Below are positions 25,509 through 37,000 of a DNA stretch of 64,000 nucleotides, piece after piece. This DNA is from Glandiceps talaboti (taxonomy: Eukaryota > Hemichordata > Enteropneusta > Spengelidae). Positions within the stretch are counted from its first letter, which is position 1, and each line of letters starts with the position of its first letter. A program made the translations under genes and the position numbers. The stretch covers positions 11,876,461 through 11,940,460 of the forward strand of contig NC_135561.1 in NCBI RefSeq assembly GCF_964340395.1. Reading direction: 5' to 3'. The notes under the pieces are model-generated. The model searched no databases and was not told where the DNA came from. It saw only the letters and a list, made by a program, of their open reading frames with translations.

Positions 25509-25627
25509 CACCCACCCATCCATCCATCCATCCATCAACCAACCAACCAACCAACCAACCAACCAACCAACCAACCAAATCAGTCAGTCATCAGTCAGTC
25601 AGTCAGTCAGTCAGTCAGTCAGTCAGT
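25333..25627. repeat. TATG / TGGC / AATC / ATCC / AACC / AGTC compound array
   Basis: Intergenic array upstream of gene A; six tetranucleotide blocks in series. Confidence 0.8.
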
Positions 25628-27900
25628 TAACTTCAATCAGCCTTTCTGTGTGTTCCTACATATTATAAGTCTAAAAACAATGTACATTTTCCGTTCACAC
25701 CTGACATAATTTTAATTACGTCTTACTTGCTTTGGACACACATCAAAGTCTTAAGTTATGACGGGTGCAAACCCACAGAATCTTAAACTTTCTTTTCCTG
25801 TGTTGAAATAATTTCATATATTTGAATCGCTTGCACACTCTCTAAGCTAGACCCCCCTTTGCAATTGTAATTGACGTCTGAAAATATCGACCATGCCACT
25901 CATGTTTGGCGATGACGTCACAAGTCCATATAGCATAAGACATCTTACTTCGATTTGAAAATGTGTTTATACCGGATAGGTTGTCAAGTTTTGTGACGTC
26001 ATTGAATATGATATTGTATAATCGAAAGTGAAGAATTAAACCAGTTGAAAGTGAGTCATGATGAGTTCAAACCAGTCATGTACTGGGAATGCAATTCTTA
26101 AAAAATTATTAATCATACAAGAACTAGTATGAACAGATTGAAATTAGAAAACAAAACTATACATGTAGAAATGTTTTTATGTAAATAGGTACGAGGAAGG
26201 AAGTTAAGTATATATACTGACTCATTACTCATTTACTCATTTATTGATTTCACCAGGAAATAAAAAACAACATACATATATTAACAAATAAATTAACATA
26301 ATATATAAATTAAATTAAGTCAAAGAATATTCACTGAAATACATCAGTATTTCCATGGACCTGGTGGGGGGGGGGGGGGTCGTAGAAATAGTTCTACACA
26401 ACTAGTATAGCCCATAACCCTTACAGAAAGAGTTAAGTCGAAAATACTGGGTGAAACTCGGGTAGTGGAAACATACAAAAGTAAAATGTGATAAGAATAA
26501 TTGTCAATTACTCGAAACTAAGTGTGAAAACAAACGATAAGACAGATATATCTAGCACAGATATCTTATGTAGGTTGTCTGAGGTCCCTGTGTTTATGCC
26601 GCCGTGGTTGATGTATTAAGGACGACAGCTTTGAATTCACCCCACTGCTTGCCCAACATTAATAGATAAAATCAGAATTGTAAAACGAGTTATACAGCGC
26701 CCTCTTCCTCAGAAAGATTAACCCGAAATGTTGTCGACATTGTAGCTATAAACTAAATTTTGTAATTATAATATGCCCAATTCCGTTTTTGAAATTTGTT
26801 GTAGTCAATTATTAGGTTCCAATGGTTCTGAAATGTTTCATATAACATCATGAACATAATATCAGCAAATCGATCAAGCTGTATTCTTACTGCCATATGA
26901 TTATTAAGGAGTGTATGTACTACCAGGGAGTTGAGGAAGTATAGAGAGCCGTTATACCGTCAGGTCCGTGCCAGTGGTAATGATTGAAAAAGTGTGGGAA
27001 AACGCTAAAAACTGACATTATTACATAGATTGATTGATTGATTGATTGATTATATTTTTTATTTATTCCGCTGGTTGTTTTCACTGCCATTTGTTAGTTT
27101 ATCAATATACAGATTGACCTGTTTTTGGTGATCGTTTATTATTAGTTTGACTGATCAATGTCCCAATGAATCGATAAATCTGCTTAAGAGACGTACATGT
27201 AACTCCGCACATGACAACATATTGACTACATGGTTGTCAGCATCGATATGACTGATATGTTCTGTTATCACCACTATAAAATGGTGACAAGTTCAAGTCT
27301 GTAGTGTGGGAAAACAAAACAAGAAATAACAGATGTGTGAATATTTTAAAAATACGTACTGATTTTGGCTTACCTCCAATTTTCATCTACATCTGTTTGA
27401 TACATGTATTTTAACTTCCAGCATTTCGTCGTATGCTTCTGCTATGTAGCCTATAAGATACGATATTCATATGCCACGCTATCAGCTAAGAACACTCACG
27501 GATAGGGTGACGTATGCCCTATCTATGAGGCTGAGTTGTTTGTTATCCGGTTGCTCAAGGTTTTTCTGTGTTATTTTGGTCCGGTTGAGTTCGTCCATTC
27601 TGTGGTGGTGTGCAAAGTGTGGATCAGGTTCTGCCTCTGCAGATAATCCAATCGAATCGTTAGTTATAAGGCATTCTCGTTCATTAGAGCCCAGGCTGTG
27701 CTACTACATTACAGGCTTTCGTTGGCATTGTATTCTAGTATAATATTCTACACTGTAAAACTTCAAGAGTTTGGGGGCTATTTCTCAGATATGCGTTACA
27801 GTATCCTATATACATCATAACATGATCTCATTCATTACATGAAAATTAGGTACAAAACATCGATTTTTTATGGTTTCGTAGCCTCCCCTTCACACACAGA

Positions 27901-27970
27901 CACGCACATACATACATACATACATACATACATACATACATACATACATACATAGACAGACAGACAGATA
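27901..27970. repeat. CATA / CAGA array
   Basis: Short tetranucleotide array between genes A and B. Confidence 0.7.
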
Positions 27971-28464
27971 CAACCACATATACATACACACAAAAATATC
28001 TATCTTTCTCCGCATGCCTAAAGCATTACTGAACCTCACGTCAGTTGTGTTGAAAAATGTAATACATATTGTTTGAAACGGGTTTGTAATGTTTTGGCAG
28101 TTCCTTGATCTTTATAAATTGTAATATTCGATTGTAGTTTTGAACTTGATAATCTAAAACTGTCACCCTCCCCCACGCTACAAAAAACCTATAAAAGAAA
28201 ATGTGAGAATCGACGACAGCGTTCGTAGTCCGTCTGCAATTATATATACTCTTCTCCGCTCCCGGATCCCAATATCCGCCGAATGTCAAATACCAAATGA
28301 TGTAGCGATAATTGTTTGAAATGCGTGGACTTGAGATGAAAATCTTGGCTGAGGCATGTAGTATACCGCTTTTCTTGACCCCAGTCATGCGATACCCATA
28401 GCCTATGACTTATATATTATCACGGCAGTGAATTTTTGAACTTATCTACTATACGTCCATTCCC

Positions 28465-28820
28465 TGGGGTGGTACCAGTGACCAGCTCTGGTAGGGGTGT
28501 GTGGCCCCCGGGGTGGTACCAGTGACCAGCTCTTGTAGGGATGTGTGGCCAGAGCTAGAAACCCCAGACCTCATTTTAGACCAATTTTGACCAAAAATCC
28601 ATATACCACATTTTAGACCATTACAGGTTTTTGAAAAATGAAAGTTTAGACAAAATACATTTTCCTTAGGAGGCAACATTTTGGTAAAGGACAATGGGCC
28701 ACATTTTAGACCGAAAATAATGGAAAGTGGACCCCGTTTTAGACTCTTCAGCTCGAAAATAACAGACCTCATTTTAGACCGAAGGGCTAGAAAACGCACC
28801 CCAAATATGGGGAGTAGCCC
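28465..28820. repeat. ATTTTAGAC-rich dispersed repeat, copy 1
   Basis: A roughly 41-base unit (GGGGTGGTACCAGTGACCAG and onward) occurs twice at the left. It is followed by about seven copies of an ATTTTAGACC-like motif at irregular spacing and a right end of CCAAATATGGGGAGTAGCCC. The whole element recurs in opposite orientation at 42430-42820. Confidence 0.55.
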
Positions 28821-29505
28821 CCCGGGGTCTATTCTATACCATGGCCAATTGCAACAATCTGTAAAAGTACAATTAGTAACAGAAACAATTAAAGATGAAA
28901 TACGAATACATAAGATACAAAATGTTCAAAATATTTTCAACCAATTTCGCCAACGTTACATTTTGAGATCTTTTTGTTGTCTAGCCGTCGAACATTGTGA
29001 TAGTGAATCTTCAGTAATTACTGGGGGGGGGGGGGGTTGAGGGATTTACTAGGGGGGGGGGTAGATAAAGTTTTACAAATGGTTCATGGGATAGAGCCAA
29101 ATTTTAGAAAATGAGGAATTATGGGAGGGTTACATATTTCGCTGACTCATTGCATTACCTCAGTTTCCATTACTTTGTGACTTACGCATCCTATTGCTGC
29201 CATCACTGCCATTATATTTGGGTCATTATAATGACAATATCAGAACACACACAATTTATCACTTCTGACACACATGCAGTGAATCAGTTGTTAGTTGGGG
29301 AGTGGGGAGAGTAGTGGGTCTCACAGCAATGACGATGGAACAATGTGGTAAGATATCGGGAAGAATGTGGTAGAATGGTGATTTTGATCTCGGTCCATAA
29401 ATCATCAATGTGGCGGTAGCGGTGGGATAAATTTGTCACCAGTGATTCTGAGACCCTTTTCACATCTGACAGCATTTTAATCCATGACTTGAAATATTTG
29501 AACAG

Positions 29506-29963
29506 GGGAGGGTTATGTTTTGGACGATTCTAAGTACAAAACAGATATACTTGAAGCTCAGATGGATCAGAATATTGAGGTAACTACCTATAAACGTGTA
29601 CTTCTGTATAAAAATGTTCCCTTTATACAGTCACGAAACTGGCAAGACTGTATATCTGCAGACCTGTTTAGTTTCATCTGTGAAAATGTTTCACCAGTTT
29701 GTAAAAAGTTCATCGGGATAATAGTCAAATTAGTGGGAATAATAACATTCCTGGTGATTGTGCTTTTAATAATCAAGGCCTTTGATCCCAGACTTATTGC
29801 AGCTACTGGCCTGACTGCTATATTCGGGACTTTACCAAAGGTTTTATACATCTTCTTTGCAAGTTCAGGCAAGGATAGTAAAGATCTTAGTCAGAAACAG
29901 TTGCAGCACGAAATTACTTGTATAAGAAGAGAATGGATATGTCTGGGTTTTACCTCGCTCTAG
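29506..29963 (+). pseudogene. Terminal-exon-like ORF with two hydrophobic segments, inside an inverted-repeat cassette
   Basis: After acceptor TTGAACAG the frame is open to a stop for about 150 codons. The predicted peptide has a soluble stretch (LYKNVPFIQSRNWQDC) and then two adjacent hydrophobic segments, FIGIIVKLVGIITFLVIVLL and LTAIFGTLPKVLYIFFA. It ends in a short charged tail (GKDSKDLSQKQLQHE and IRREW). No ATG lies at the start, consistent with a last exon. I do not recognise the family. It sits between two long inverted arms (28939-29256 and 30492-30830) and precedes, rather than follows, a signal-peptide first exon on the same strand, so it is probably a gene fragment carried by a repeat. 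Confidence 0.4.
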
Positions 29964-30272
29964 TGATTATGATTGGGGAGTTGAGTGTTGCACGTATGCC
30001 TTCTGAGAAAGTAACAATGCATTACTTGAGCCTGAATCTAGAGTTTTAGGGCAATTGACCGGGCATGACAGCATAAAGGTGCGGTGTCCCTTTATTAGCC
30101 TTTAAACGTAAGGAGGCTTCCACTGCGCATGACAGCACAACTGCATATAAAGTGTTGTTGTAATTCCTAGTAACACTAGGTTGCCACCGTCGCCATTGCT
30201 ACACTTTCTCTTAGACTCTCAGTTTTCAGTTTTTAAGTTGACACATACATACTACACGCGATAACTTATGAT

Positions 30273-30342
30273 ATGGCGTCTATTATGTTGCCATTACTGT
30301 TGGTTGTCAGCATAGTATGTACATCTACCGACGGAGAGGATG
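30273..30342 (+). pseudogene. Signal-peptide first-exon fragment
   Basis: ATG with a good context (gatATGGCG) begins MASIMLPLLLVVSIVCTSTD, a classical signal peptide, and a GTAAGA donor follows after 23 codons in phase 1. The following sequence runs into the right inverted arm at about 30492 and no second exon was found. It is most likely a stranded first exon of a secreted or membrane protein gene. Confidence 0.35.
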
Positions 30343-30849
30343 GTAAGACTGGAAATTTACTTGTCAGTGTAGCCAGTCAATATAGTTTCATTTGTGATAA
30401 CACTGTCATTCAACTGTACACGACTGTAAAGTTCACTGCATTGGTAGAAGAGTTCAACAATTACGTCAACAACGATGTTAAATACGTTATTAATTGTGTG
30501 TGTTCTGATATTGTCATTATAATGGCCCAAATATAATGGCAGTGATGAGATGTGACAGTGGTGGTAGCGATGGGATGCGTAAGTTACAAAGTAAAGGAAA
30601 CTGAGATAATGCAATGAATCAGCGAAATATGTAACCCTCTCGTAATTCCTCATTTTCTAAAATATGGCTCTATTCCATGAACCAGTTTGTAAAACTTGAT
30701 GTACCCCCCCCCCCCCCATTCTAGTAAATCCCTCATTCCCCCACCTGTAATTACTGAAGGTTCACTAACAAAATGTTCGACGGCTAGACAACAAAATGAT
30801 TTCAAAATGTAACATTGGCGAAGTTGGTTACAACTGTTTTTGAAAATTT

Positions 30850-30923
30850 CGTATGTATGTATGTATGTATGTATGTATGTATGTATGTATGTATGTATGT
30901 ATGTATGTATGTATGTATGTATG

Positions 30924-30954
<31 letters not shown>

Positions 30955-31156
30955 ATGTGTGTATGTATGTATGTATGTTTGTATGTATGTATGTATGTAT
31001 GTATGTATGTATGTATGTATGTATGTATGTATGTATGTGTGTGTGTGTATGTGTGTGTGTATGTGTGTGTGTGTATGTGTGTATGTATGTATGTATGTAT
31101 GTATGTATGTATGTATGTATGTATGTATGTATGTATGTATGTATGTATGTATGTAC
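30850..31156. repeat. TATG array with TGTG blocks
   Basis: It abuts the right arm of the inverted-repeat cassette on one side and the duplicated segment 31160-31294 on the other. Confidence 0.8.
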
Positions 31157-31159
31157 ACA

Positions 31160-31330
31160 TACATACTCCCTCTACAAAGACACACACATATAAGGACAAC
31201 TATATTGTCCTATATCTATTTATGATTTTATATCTATATTTAGAGTTTGCTATCATACCATAACAGAAACATTTACATTAGACGGAAGCAAAATAACAAC
31301 TCGTCGTACCCACGACGATTTTATGAATAC
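31160..31330. repeat. Dispersed duplication, copy 2 (between genes A and B)
   Basis: Counterpart of 20985-21120. Relative to copy 1 it jumps directly from the GCAAAATA end to the ACCCACGACGATTTT block, a net deletion of about 170 bases, and then enters another TATG array. Confidence 0.6.
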
Positions 31331-31471
31331 ATGCATGTATGTATGTATGTATGTATGTATGTATGTATGTATGTATGTATGCATGCATGCATTTTATGTA
31401 TGTATGTATGTATGTATGTATGTATGTATGTATGTATGTATGTATGTATGTATGTATGTATGTATGTATGC

Positions 31472-31509
<38 letters not shown>

Positions 31510-31538
31510 ATGTATGTATGTATGTATGTATGTATGTG
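31329..31538. repeat. TATG array with TGCA and TGTG blocks
   Basis: Intergenic array between genes A and B, on the far side of the duplicated segment. Confidence 0.8.
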
Positions 31539-32500
31539 CATGTTTCTACTCTCTACCACTATTTATTACCTTCAGGTAAATAGTCATGGATATGCATTCT
31601 GTAAAGTCCCATGAGGCAAACGTGAACCCCTATAAGAACAATGAAGATGAAATAAAGTTTCAGTTTGGTGTTCCTTGGTAATCACACGAAATTTAATATG
31701 ATGTAAAATCATGAACTAGCTCTCAAGAACCAACGTTTAAGAAAATACAGTGTACCTTTATTTCCCGGAGTGGTGTTCTCCTTTAATCACACTGTGTTGA
31801 CTCAGGTTTGCTGCGCAGATTTAGTGCGCATCACCGATATGTGCATTTTATAAACAGACTGCATTTGAAGGGCAACCTAGGTTTTTACAGACTGTGACAC
31901 ATTAAATTCTTAATCTCTCCACAGTAGCTGGATACTATGATCATAGTGACAAATAAATGGGGACAGGGCAGAAGGCAAAATTTGCTGATGAGAAAACAAA
32001 AAAAACTGTGCCAATGCATGTACACAAGTATAACCTTAGACAATATCCGTGTAAATATATTATGGTTTATTTTTCAAGAAGAACATAGACACAAAAAATA
32101 TCAAAAGTAGTACCGTGTACTGAACCGCATTAGCACCCTGGGCGTTTTCATCGTAACCTTTTGTAAAGGTGCGATCGGACGCTGTTTGTCAATATTAATA
32201 AGAGCATGAACACCAAACCTACAAGAGCAATTACTATTCTCAGCCCACTAATATAAAGGTTCTGCAAATTTAAACATAATTTTTGTCTAACTGTAGGAGC
32301 TCCAATTGACAAAATCCTACACAGGACAGGAAACGTGTTGAATCCTACGCCATTGCCAGCACTGAGGCTGCTCACATGACCAGACTTGTCATAAAATTAC
32401 TCATTCATTAATATTCTAGTATTCGTTGGCTTTATGCTAAAGATGATACAACATGGAGTTCGTACTAGTTTCCTGGCCACAATACCGAAGATGTACTGCA

Positions 32501-32670
32501 GTACGGTGGCCCACAGACGACAGAGGAACAATACATTTGTAGAATATGTATATAAGGACAAAAGCATTTCTTTCATACGACAATGCTTGTATTAAACATT
32601 TTGCTCTCAAAAAAATCAATTATGTATTCTACAAATACATTGTTCCTCTGTCGTCTGTGGGCCACCGTAC
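32501..32670. mobile_element. 170-bp hairpin element with about 52-bp inverted arms
   Basis: The left arm 32501-32552 and right arm 32619-32670 are near-perfect inverted copies (GTACGGTGGCCCACAGACGA and GAGGAACAAT-ATTTGTAGAAT), separated by a 66-base loop. It is noncoding and foldback/MITE-like. Confidence 0.6.
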
Positions 32671-33888
32671 CGAAGTGCTTTGATGTTACCAGGTGGCAAA
32701 TTATCCAAATAGTATGTTTATATTGCATTGTTATTGGTACGTACAATAAACATTAACCTAGTTTAAGGAATTTGTTATTTTGTGCCACATAAAATTAATC
32801 CTGAAATTATTAAATTAAATTTTGAATTATTAGAATATTTGCCTACAGATGTAGCTAATAGCATGGAAGTATAGCATGGAAGTATAACCCACTTTCATGT
32901 TAATAGTAAAGACACATTCTTATTCAAATCATGTTTGACATGTACGTATACAGGAGGTGATTTGTAAACAAACTCGTAAAACACAAGTAATCATTTATAA
33001 TTACAAGTAAACCGAGTAATCAAATTATCTATACTTGGTGATGTTTCACTATGTGGGGGAAATGACAGGAGCATGCGCGAACTCGACGTGGTGGTTATGT
33101 TCACTTCTGTTTACCCACTGCATTCACAAATCACTCCTGTACAAACAACAACAAAAACACATTTGACACATTTTATAGTTTTTGTTGTAATTACTGAGAT
33201 TGGCGTTTGTTTTTTTACTTGGTTATTATCAGTAACAATAAAAACATAGCGAAGTTGTTTTTATCAATTATAAATCTAAATAAAAACCTACTTTTGACTA
33301 ATTTAAGTATGTTTGATGAATAGGAACTTGCAAACCCGTCATGTTGAATGTTGCATCGTGGGAAATGTGATAATAAATACTAATCAAATGGTATTGTAAA
33401 CAATAACGTTGCATTGTTTTTAACCACAAATAATCAATTCATAGTCACCCTGACCATTGTGGGAGGTTTATTTTATCGGTAGCTGAAGATTAGGTATTAT
33501 GATAACCACAGATAATCCCATAATCCTTTGCGTCTGAGCATGCTCAGTCTGGATTGCAAGTTCCCTATTGAATATCTCCATCTACCATACTATATGTAAT
33601 ATTTTAGAGTCGAAACGAAACCAAATCCGTTCATAATAACCCTATTTTATCAATATGATATACTGTTTTATCTACATCGACAATAACCAAATACAACGAC
33701 TGGGAACCACTAAAATTATGGAGTAATTTATTGTTTATGCTGTCCAGGGTCACAGCTGTCTTTAAATTATTTGTTACATAAACAGTACGCAGCGCCTTCC
33801 TGCCAAACTACTGTAATACTAAGTATTTATTTTTGAACCCTTTTTAACTAGGAGTGTATCAATTTTTATTTGTGTTATATTATATAAA

Positions 33889-33889
<1 letters not shown>

Positions 33890-33924
<35 letters not shown>

Positions 33925-33954
33925 ATGTGAGTGAGTGAGTGTGTGCGTGCGTGC

Positions 33955-34012
<58 letters not shown>
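33890..34012. repeat. GT array 3' of gene B stop
   Basis: It lies about 55 bases after the gene B stop, matching the position of the gene A array. Confidence 0.8.
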
Positions 34013-34016
<4 letters not shown>

Positions 34017-34066
34017 CAAGCGCGCCCTGTGTGTAAGTGTGCAGAGGAGGGCCAAGGCTACCCTCT

Positions 34067-37000
34067 CTACTTTCCAAAATTGGGACGCCATCCATCATGG
34101 ATAAAACGATACAATTTCATCGCCTCAAATTCATTCATTCCAATGTCATTCCTAAACATTTCTTTGGTCATATTTAATAACAAATGACCATCTACTTGTA
34201 CTTCTTGAAATCGGTCCACGTACTTCTCCATACCAAGAGTGTTCAGACAATTAGACACACCAGCAATCGTCAGTGTCTTTACATCGTTGGGTAAGACAAA
34301 CATCGGGGTCTTCTTTGTAGGAGTTTCGACTACAGTCAGTGGTTGTACTTTCTGAGATGGTCGAATTCTTGGGGATGGTTTTAGCTTTTCTCTAGGTGGT
34401 ATATCCGGGGGAGGTTCGAAAGTTTCGCGTTTAGGTTCGAAAATCTCGTATATTTTTTGTTTACTACTCGCCAGCCTGTCGCGCAGTTCTCTTTCTTCAC
34501 CTGGAGTGATGTCATGGTCGTACAGTTTCGCGATTTCTTGGGGGCGCTTTAAGAACTGTCTGTAGTCAGCATATTTTGTATCAATTTTGGTATTTTGAAC
34601 ACTTCCACCCGGTGTTTTGTTACCACCGTGAATAAATTTTGGTTTTATCGAGGCGTAGTTGTCCTCGTCTTCCGGTACTTGACCTGCTTTCAATAAATAT
34701 GCATCTGGTGGGAAAATAAAAAAATAGGAGATTTCAGTAACTGTAGATTAATCAAAAGTAGGAATCAGTTACCGGTCCTGACATTCGTCACCTCCCCCCC
34801 CCCCCCCCCCCCCGTTCAGCTGTAATCACTACATTGAGATATAAATATGCATGTCCGGAAATTTACATACCCTCAAAAACAAACGAAGTTTGGTTTTATT
34901 TAACAACTTAACAGCTTCACTTTGTATCCACACTGAACTGGGAGATTGCTCGAGCTTTGTCTTCTGTCTAGTAGTAATTTTGCCAATTTGAAATCAATCA
35001 AACGGACACACACATACATACATGCATACATGCATACATACATACATACATACATACATACATACATACATACACACACACACATACATCCGTCCGTCCG
35101 TCCATACATACATACATACATACATACATACATACATACATACATACATACATACACACACACACATACATACATACATACATACATACATACATACATA
35201 CATCCATCCGTCCGTCCATACATATATACACACACCATTTTAATATCTTACCATTGTCTTTGCTGATGAAGTCCTCAAAGTCGAAAGACTGTCTGGCCAA
35301 CTTACTTAGTTTGAGTACAAATCTCAACCACTCTTTGTCTTTTCCATCGACTCTGATTGTACCAACAACACAGTCGATTTTAATTTTTGGAATTGGTAGT
35401 ACGGCAATGGCATTGTAACTGTTCAGGTCACATCCTGTACATGTGCATCAAGGCAAAGATAAAAGATGCGTGTAATTATATAAGTTTAAGAAAAAGGACA
35501 TTACTGGTTGAAAAGTCATTAAACTTTAAATTGGAAAAACGTCATAACACATGTATATATCATTCGATATAGCAACACAGGAAGGATGCGATTGCTGCTA
35601 GCTTGCACCCCTATGTAGCTGGAGTAGAGATTTGAAACAAGTCCCAGTTGAACTGTAGGTCTAAACTGCGAATGCTGTAACAGATAGAACACAATGATTC
35701 TCAGATCTCCCCGTTTGAAAAATGTCATCTCAACAAACACATGAATCTTCCGCCAGTTTGAATTGTTCAATTAATCACTTCTAAAAAGAAGACTGTGTGA
35801 TTTAGTTCTAACAATCATTATGAATGCACATTTATGCAAAGCATTGAGTCAAATTCACCCTGGTGTTGCATACTGCTTACAATGATGCTAACCGTTTAAA
35901 CAGTGTCCAATCAAATAATTCGCTGTGTGAGACTTCGTAAATGTGACGTCACCAAAGTCTCGTATTTCACGATACTCAAAGACTTCTTTAATGGGAATGT
36001 ACCCGTTGCTGTTTTTTGCAAGGCGGACTTTTACTGGATATTCATAGCGTTCAAGTAGTTCCGGTATGGTGAATGGACCAGCAGAACCTGTCAAGATATT
36101 AATGTTGGTCTTGTAAAAGTTCTACATGAAGAATTGTAAATGTACAGGTAATATACTGATAATTATGTTTTGTGACATGATGTGACATTTTGTGGTGTGA
36201 TGTGATATTTTGTGGTGTGATGGGATATGTGATGTGCCATTTTGACGTGTGATGTGATATGTGTTGTGATGTGATATTTCATTGTGTGATGTGATATATA
36301 TGATATGATATTTTGTCATGTGATATTTTGTCATGTGATGTGATATGTGATGTGATATTTTGTCATGGGATATGATATGTGATGTGATATTTTGACGTGT
36401 GATGTGATATTTGATGTGATATTTTGTCAAGTGATGTGATATTTTTTCATGTGATGTGATTTTGTCATGTGTTGTGATATTTTTTCATGTGATGTGATAT
36501 GTGATGTGATATTTTGATGCGTGATGTGATATGTGATGTGATATTTTGTCAAGTGATGTGATGTTTTTTCATGTGATGTGATTTTTTCTTGTAATGTGAT
36601 ATGTGATGTGATATTTTGTCATGTGATGTGATATGATGCGATTTGATATTTTGTCGTGTTGTCATGGGATGTGACATGATTTGATATTCTGTCATGTGGT
36701 GTGATAACAGTCATGTGATGTCATGGGATGTGATCATTTTATTGTACAATATTATGCGTACACATTTATCAAATATAATGTCCAAAGGCTTAGACAAATT
36801 AGCATGTCGCGCAACATTAATTTATAACATCATGTTCAATATCGGCGTGTTACATGTCAGATCAGAAAAAGGATTTGTGAATCGACAGTATTGGACATAG
36901 TCTTGCTTTAGTTTCACATTTAGTCTGGAAATGTAATATCAACACAATTGTTTGTTATGTACTGTTTTTATATGTTGGGTTGTTGTCATCTTTGGAGGTT

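Larger units (their letters stand above)
28939..30830. mobile_element. Inverted-repeat cassette (about 320-340 bp arms, 1.2 kb interior)
   Basis: The left arm (28939-29256) and right arm (30492-30830) are inverted, diverged copies. Landmarks include TTCGCCAA, GTTGTCTAGCCGTCGAACA, TAATTAC, a G/C homopolymer, TTACATATTTCGCTGA and ATATTTGGG. The interior carries the two gene-fragment ORFs. A diverged partial copy of left-arm flanking sequence recurs at about 38280-38480 (GTGGGTCTCACAG, TGTGGTAAGAT). No transposase was seen, so this is a non-autonomous element or a segmental palindrome. Confidence 0.5.
25110..34066. other. Intergenic region between gene A and gene B
   Basis: Apart from the listed arrays, the ATTTTAGAC repeat, the inverted-repeat cassette, the duplicated segment and the 32501-32670 hairpin, nothing gene-like was supported. 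G or C homopolymers occur at about 26367, 29025 and 30704. A minus-strand ORF at 28041-28388 and a plus-strand ORF at 27471-27743 were not recognised. The stretch 32680-33880 looks like unique AT-rich DNA without features. Confidence 0.45.

Noticed and set aside
28041-28388. 115-codon minus-strand ORF
   Set aside because: No recognised family, splice partner or start context. It lies in repeat-rich spacer DNA and is likely chance or transposon remnant.
36122-36430. Minus-strand ORF rich in HIISHDKISHH
   Set aside because: It is a translation of the TGTGATGTGATATTTTG minisatellite.
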